Positions 59,984-64,000 of a DNA stretch of 64,000 nt are shown one piece after another. The stretch lies in NCBI RefSeq assembly GCF_003049685.1, contig NZ_PYSY02000003.1, forward strand, positions 558,001-622,000, written 5' to 3'. The position numbers were made by a program, and so were the translations under genes. This DNA is from Brucella pituitosa (GTDB taxonomy: Bacteria; Pseudomonadota; Alphaproteobacteria; Rhizobiales; Rhizobiaceae). The notes under the pieces were generated by a model, which was given only the letters and a program-made list of their open reading frames with translations, was not told where the DNA came from and made no database searches. Every line of letters starts with the position of its first letter. Position 1 is the stretch's first letter.

Positions 59984-60905
59984 TTATAATGCGGTCCGCC
60001 GTGTAGCCCACCAGCATAGCAAAGACCCAGCCGTGATCATTGACACACCGAAGAAAAATTCGATGCCCGGTCGAATTCCAAGCCACAAGCACGTGAGAAC
60101 TGCTGCAAGTACTGGCGTGAAATAGGATGCGGTTGCGAGAAGTGAGATATTCCCATGACATACACCCCGGTTCCAACACGCATAAGCAACAGCAGACATC
60201 GCAGCAAAAAACTAGGATTTGCCCCAGACCATTCCAATGAAGGACCAGTGCAGGCCCATCACTGATCGTATACTTGGTCCACAGTACAGCTGCGGTCAGC
60301 AGAAAATAAAGTGGAACCGCGCTTTTTCCATTATCAAAATGGCGCGTAACAACGGAGTACAGCCCCCATAGCAATGCGGCCGAGAATGCATAAATATAAG
60401 CTAACGGGTTGTCCTGAATATTATGAAAAATAAGATCCAGAGATAACTCATTGTCACCTTTCATAACCCAACCGATACCCATTAAGCAAAAGCCCAATGC
60501 AACAGCAAGGAGCCATGAGCCGCGCTGTTGTCCCGTCAGAACAGCAAACAGGATTGTAACGCTGGGCCATAGATAATTTATCATGCCCAGTTCCAATGCC
60601 TGATCGCGGTTGTGCGCAAGTCCTATCGCCAGCGCCAGCGAAATCTCATAAGCAACGAACAGAAGGCCGCTATACCAGATTCCTGGGTTTTTCAGATCGC
60701 GCAGCTTTGGAAGACCGAGAACGAGGGCACCAAGTATGCCACTTGTCGTATAGATCAGGGCAGCACCTGCGATAGGTCCAAAAATTTCCGACACACTGCG
60801 AATGAACCCAATCGATACACTCCAGAGCGGAATGGCAATCATGCCAACCAGTGTCGAAAGTTGAGTCTCATTTGATACATTGTCGAGTGTGGTAAGATTT
60901 GTCAT
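59984..60905 (-). pseudogene. yddG: YddG-type aromatic amino acid exporter, frameshifted
   Basis: EamA/DMT membrane protein. The first 230 residues are intact: STLVGMIAIPLWSVSIGFIRSVSEIFGPIAGAALIYTTSG, MINYLWPSVTILFAVLTGQ, and AFSAALLWGLYSVVTRHF. After GLGQILVF the frame is lost at a run of six T on the minus strand (60206-60211). With five T it would continue AAMSAVAYACWNRGVCHGN, ISLLATASYFTPVLAAVL to the stop at 59984, giving the expected ten-helix protein. The start is taken at ATG 60905 without strong support. True mutation, slippage-prone phase switch or sequencing error are all possible. Confidence 0.82.
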
Positions 60906-61345
60906 TTCATGTAATCGCATGTGGCTGCATATCTCCACCCGCTTTGAGGTAAGGGCTAGATCTGCAGAACTCTCTGAATTCAGTTTTCGTATTGTGGAAT
61001 CGTCAGGATCAAGACGTGGCACTTTTCAAGTGAACCGGGTCGTGGAATAGCTGTTGCTTTATGTGCGGCCTGAAGGGCACTCCAAAGAATTGATTGCGAG
61101 CCGCTATACCGCTTTAATCAAACAAAGTGTTGTTTATTTTTGTCTCTGAACGTTTCTTTTCCATGCTTCACAGCTTTGTGAAAAGCAGGCTCCACAACAA
61201 TAAACCTAAGCTTCTATTTCGATCCGATTATTGCACTCATTGTAATATAATCGCAATATTTGCATCAATTGTCATCAACAATCGATCCCATTAGATTGGC
61301 TTCAACAAGATTATGGAGCGGTCATGCCGCAGAAAGGCAAACATC
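60906..61345. promoter_or_regulatory. Divergent intergenic region before the MhqO-like gene
   Basis: 440 bp. The part next to the dioxygenase gene is AT-rich (around 61200-61290) and should carry its promoter. I see no convincing operator dyad and no gene. Part of it (to 61022) is an upstream extension of the exporter frame that I do not regard as translated. Confidence 0.4.
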
Positions 61346-62281
61346 ATGCTGAACCAGATCAGAGGCCTTCATCACGTCACGTCGATGGCGGCCGATGCAC
61401 GCCAGAACAACAGCTTCTTTACCGATACACTCGGCCTGCGTCGCGTGAAGAAGACGGTGAACTTTGACGAACCAAGTGTTTATCACCTCTATTATGGTGA
61501 TGAAGTCGGCACCCCCGGCTCGGTCATGACTTACTTCCCGTTCCCGAACATCGTGCGCGGTCGTCCGGGCGTTGGCGAAGTCGGTGAAACCGAATTCGCT
61601 GTGCCAAAGGATTCGCTTGGCTTCTGGAAAGACCGTCTGGTCGCAAAAGGCGTAACCGGCCTTGAAGCTGACCGCGTGTTTGGCGCTGAACGTCTGCGTT
61701 TCCAGGGGCCGGATGGCGATGGCTTTGCACTCGTTGAGATTGACGATGACAAGCGTGCGCCATGGATCAGTGCGGGCGTTTCCGAAGATGTAGCTATCCG
61801 CGGCTTCAGCGGCGCACGCATGCGGCTTCACGACATTGACGCCAGTGCCGAACTGCTCAAGTTCATGGGTTATGAACGCGCTGAAACCGAAGGCAATATC
61901 AGCCGCTTCATCATTCCAAATGGCAATGGTGCCGATACGGTTGATCTCGAAGCCCTTCCTTCGGCACAGGCTGCACGTCAGGGCGCAGGTTCTGTCCACC
62001 ACATCGCCTTTGCGGTGCCGGACCGGGCTGCACAGCTTGAAGTGCGCAAGGCGCTGATGGACACGGGCTATCATGTCACGCCGGTGATCGACCGCGATTA
62101 TTTCTGGGCGATCTACTTCCGCACCCCGGGCGGCGTGTTGTTTGAAATCGCAACCAATGAACCCGGCTTTGACCGCGATGAAGACACGGCGCATCTGGGC
62201 GAAGCACTCAAGCTGCCAAGCCGCTATGAGGCCTATCGTGATCGCATCGAAGCCAATCTCGAGCCTTTGACTGATAAATAA
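61346..62281 (+). CDS. Glyoxalase-fold ring-cleaving dioxygenase (MhqO-like)
   Basis: 311 residues from ATG 61346 (MLNQIRGLHHVTSMA) with AAAGG upstream. Two vicinal-oxygen-chelate modules: GLHHVTSMAADARQNNSFFTDTLGLRRVKKTVNFD at the N-terminus and GSVHHIAFAVPDRAAQLEVRKAL from about residue 215. Metal ligands would be the histidines of those two motifs and the glutamate in GGVLFEIATNEPGF. MhqO-type enzymes open hydroquinone or catechol rings for quinone detoxification. The partner hydrolase follows 48 bp downstream. Confidence 0.9.
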   Translation: MLNQIRGLHHVTSMAADARQNNSFFTDTLGLRRVKKTVNFDEPSVYHLYYGDEVGTPGSVMTYFPFPNIVRGRPGVGEVGETEFAVPKDSLGFWKDRLVAKGVTGLEADRVFGAERLRFQGPDGDGFALVEIDDDKRAPWISAGVSEDVAIRGFSGARMRLHDIDASAELLKFMGYERAETEGNISRFIIPNGNGADTVDLEALPSAQAARQGAGSVHHIAFAVPDRAAQLEVRKALMDTGYHVTPVIDRDYFWAIYFRTPGGVLFEIATNEPGFDRDEDTAHLGEALKLPSRYEAYRDRIEANLEPLTDK

Positions 62282-62287
62282 CTGGAT

Positions 62288-62308
62288 GCCTCCGGCTTTG
62301 CCGGAGGC
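62288..62308 (+). promoter_or_regulatory. Intercistronic hairpin between MhqO-like and hydrolase genes
   Basis: GCCTCCGGC-TTT-GCCGGAGGC, a perfect 9-bp stem, 6 bp after the dioxygenase stop and 21 bp before the hydrolase ATG. No T tract, so read-through is likely. Confidence 0.6.
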
Positions 62309-62329
62309 ACCCTCCTTTGGAGGATTATC

Positions 62330-62932
62330 ATGACAAAAAAGGAATATTTCAGCTTCCGGCGCGAAGGTGTTGCCGGTTCTCCGGTCGTCATCGCGTTTCA
62401 CGGCACAGGTGGCAATGAGCACCAGTTCACCGGCCTGATCGACCAGATACTGCCCGATGCAGGCATTGTCGCGCCGCGCGGCGATGTATCGGAATTCGGT
62501 GCCAATCGCTTCTTCCGCCGTACAGGCGAAGGCGTCTATGACATGGATGACCTTCACCTGCGCACGGAGAAGATGCTGGGCTTTATAAGCGAGGTTCGCG
62601 AGCAGAATCTGGGTCGTGAAATCTATGCGCTCGGTTATTCGAACGGAGCAAATATTCTGGCATCCATGCTGTTTCGCGACCCAAACCTGTTTAACCGTGC
62701 AGCACTCATGCATCCGCTGATCCCATGGACACCGGAACCGCAGCCCGCACTCTCCGGCAAACGGGTTTTGATCACGGCTGGCGAAGTCGATCCGATCTCG
62801 CCACTCAAGCTCTCAAAGAGCCTGATTGAATGGTTCAAAGCACAGGGTGCAGACGTCAAATCCCTGATTGCACCCGGCGGGCATGAAATCCGTCCCGTTG
62901 AATTGGAGAGCTTGCGGAATTTTCTGCAATAA
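62330..62932 (+). CDS. Alpha/beta hydrolase, phospholipase/carboxylesterase family (MhqD-like)
   Basis: 200 residues. ATG 62330 follows TTGGAGGA. Catalytic serine in the nucleophile elbow YSNGANILAS, aspartate in TAGEVDPISPL, histidine in PGGHEIRP; oxyanion stretch VIAFHGTGGNEHQF. The MhqO-MhqD pairing is known from Bacillus quinone stress operons and is widespread. Cytosolic esterase that may act on the ring-opened product. Confidence 0.9.
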   Translation: MTKKEYFSFRREGVAGSPVVIAFHGTGGNEHQFTGLIDQILPDAGIVAPRGDVSEFGANRFFRRTGEGVYDMDDLHLRTEKMLGFISEVREQNLGREIYALGYSNGANILASMLFRDPNLFNRAALMHPLIPWTPEPQPALSGKRVLITAGEVDPISPLKLSKSLIEWFKAQGADVKSLIAPGGHEIRPVELESLRNFLQ

Positions 62933-62976
62933 CTCAAAGAGTTGAGATCATCATCCACTTCAATAGCCATAAAAAA

Positions 62977-63000
62977 GTAGCGGCTTTTTCAAGCCGCTAC
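62977..63000 (-). terminator. Terminator of the porin gene, probably bidirectional
   Basis: GTAGCGGCTT (62977-62986), loop TTTC, AAGCCGCTAC (62991-63000). Six A bases at 62971-62976 give the T tract for the minus strand. It lies 52 bp beyond the porin stop and 44 bp after the hydrolase stop. Confidence 0.85.
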
Positions 63001-63052
63001 CCTGTCGCTTCAAATCTGACTGGAGGTTATCAAATCCGAACGAACGATCAGA

Positions 63053-64000
63053 TCAGAACGAACGCTGGAAGCGAACCATGCCCTGCCAGGCCTTTTCGCC
63101 CTTAAGTTCCGAGCGGTCATCCGACCACTTGGTGTAAGAAATTTCAGGCGTTACAGTGAAGCCCGGCACCAGAGTGTAAGCTACGTTTGCAGTGGCTGCA
63201 AAACGGCCGACATCTTCATAAGCTGCCTGAACGTTGATCGTTGCCTGCTTGGTTGCCTTGAACTTGGCACCACCCCAAACGGCCCAATCGCCACCCCATG
63301 TACCGTAGAAGCTGTCGATGCGACGAACACCGCGCCAGCTACCATCAGCAAAGCGCTGTGTAACCGTGTAGTTGTCATCGTTCGACTTGTATGCGCCCTG
63401 CACCCAGACCGAGAACTGTTCGGTCACGTTCACATCGAGGCGAACTTTACCGGCCCACTCTTCGTTGAGTGCGTCATAAGCTGCAACACCAGCAATCGAA
63501 CCCCATGACTGAGCAAACTTCAAGCCACCAACAACATGCGGCGTGTAGTCATCGATTGTGACGTTGACGTCCGAGTCGCCATTGCCACCCTGTTCGAGAG
63601 CGATTACAGCCGAGAAACCGTTGCCGCCCTTGAAGCTATAGCTGATGGCGTTGGTGCGCGTGCCGCCGGCCAGAATGACGTCGTCGTTCATGACATCGCC
63701 GAGGTAACCAGTAAAGGTCACGAACTTGGATTCATCGAGACCAAGGCGAAGACCGCCGAGTTCGATATATGCGAAGCGGAGCTGGCCGCTTGCGCCGTTT
63801 TCACCGTTGTTCCAATCATAGCGCACGTCGGCATAGGTCTTAAGTGTGCCCAGATCCGTCTCGGACGCAGTAGAAAAACGAAGTTCAAAGCGGGACTTCA
63901 TGTCATAGGTGTCGCGTTCCAGCTGCGACAAACGCTTGGCGTAGACGTTATCGCCCCCTTTAACGTCATAACGAAGATAGCCGTGAATACGTAGGCAGGT
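63053..64000 (-). CDS. Omp2-type porin, N-terminus outside window
   Basis: Open to the right edge. The last 315 residues are visible. The first visible residues, [23 protein letters not shown], and the end, GMVRFQRSF, are landmarks of the Brucella/Ochrobactrum Omp2a/Omp2b trimeric porins. Between them are alternating beta-strands of the barrel ([27 protein letters not shown]). It forms a general diffusion channel in the outer membrane. This is the best taxonomic marker in the window. Whether it corresponds to omp2a or omp2b cannot be decided here. Confidence 0.93.
   Translation of the reverse strand, partial: TCLRIHGYLRYDVKGGDNVYAKRLSQLERDTYDMKSRFELRFSTASETDLGTLKTYADVRYDWNNGENGASGQLRFAYIELGGLRLGLDESKFVTFTGYLGDVMNDDVILAGGTRTNAISYSFKGGNGFSAVIALEQGGNGDSDVNVTIDDYTPHVVGGLKFAQSWGSIAGVAAYDALNEEWAGKVRLDVNVTEQFSVWVQGAYKSNDDNYTVTQRFADGSWRGVRRIDSFYGTWGGDWAVWGGAKFKATKQATINVQAAYEDVGRFAATANVAYTLVPGFTVTPEISYTKWSDDRSELKGEKAWQGMVRFQRSF

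Noticed and set aside
61322-62713. 463-codon open frame on the minus strand across the MhqO/MhqD-like pair
   Set aside because: It is antisense to two well-recognised genes with correct ribosome sites, and its own product shows no family resemblance; long antisense frames arise from codon bias.
1-64000. tRNA, rRNA, CRISPR array, integrase or attachment sites
   Set aside because: I looked for cloverleaf ends, repeat-spacer periodicity and integrase motifs while reading and saw none; this is a visual search, not a computed one.

Overview
The window looks like an accessory-rich stretch of a Brucellaceae genome (an Ochrobactrum or Brucella relative). The evidence is an Omp2-type porin at the right edge, SyrB-like regulators known from rhizobia and relatives, a eukaryote-like GSII glutamine synthetase under a sigma-54 promoter, and iron-box motifs of the alphaproteobacterial RirA and Irr type. 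I see no rRNA, tRNA, CRISPR array, prophage or intact insertion sequence. Most of the window is transport, catabolism and regulation.

Layout. 1-4454: end of a class III aminotransferase and a complete polar amino acid ABC importer. 4736-6829: glnII and an AraC-type regulator. 7096-20378: two siderophore uptake systems lying back to back. One is receptor + binding protein (plus strand) with a fused FhuB-like permease and its ATPase (minus strand). The other is receptor (plus strand) divergent from binding protein, two permeases and ATPase. An AraC regulator lies beside each receptor. 20582-25569: an AcoR-type sigma-54 activator, an inverted-repeat activator site, a sigma-54 promoter, and an alcohol dehydrogenase plus flavin monooxygenase. 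25674-29069: a CorC-type membrane protein and three SyrB-related genes, one frameshifted. 29070-29797 is gene-poor and rich in inverted repeats. 29798-36933: MFS exporter, glutaminase, an IS30 relic, a MocR-type regulator, an acetyltransferase and three small exported proteins.

37076-45274: an apparent catabolic operon of amino acid ABC importer, aminotransferase, two FAH-fold enzymes and two SDR dehydrogenases, with a divergent LuxR-type regulator. Read together, it suggests import of an amino compound, transamination to a 2-oxo acid, oxidation and C-C cleavage. 45343-49691: a LysR gene and a four-gene operon (AhpD-like, NmrA-like, cupin, MscS-like). That operon is flanked by copies of one dyad that also sits upstream of a cysteine-bearing Rrf2 regulator.

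50344-56702: a type I secretion locus. A CsgD/VpsT-like LuxR regulator converges on an operon of two glycine-rich repeat proteins without RTX nonapeptides, an ABC exporter with altered ATPase motifs, and a membrane fusion protein. A 23-codon ORF lies upstream of the first substrate gene. A paralogous 23-codon ORF of exactly the same length lies near 49.9 kb. This pair and its secretion locus are my best candidate for something undescribed.

56875-64000: a decayed amino acid ABC ATPase, a lipoprotein, a DUF1801-like protein, an exported protein, a frameshifted YddG-type exporter, an MhqO/MhqD-like pair and the start-truncated porin.

All calls come from reading the sequence. No database search was run, and family names are from recognition of motifs.
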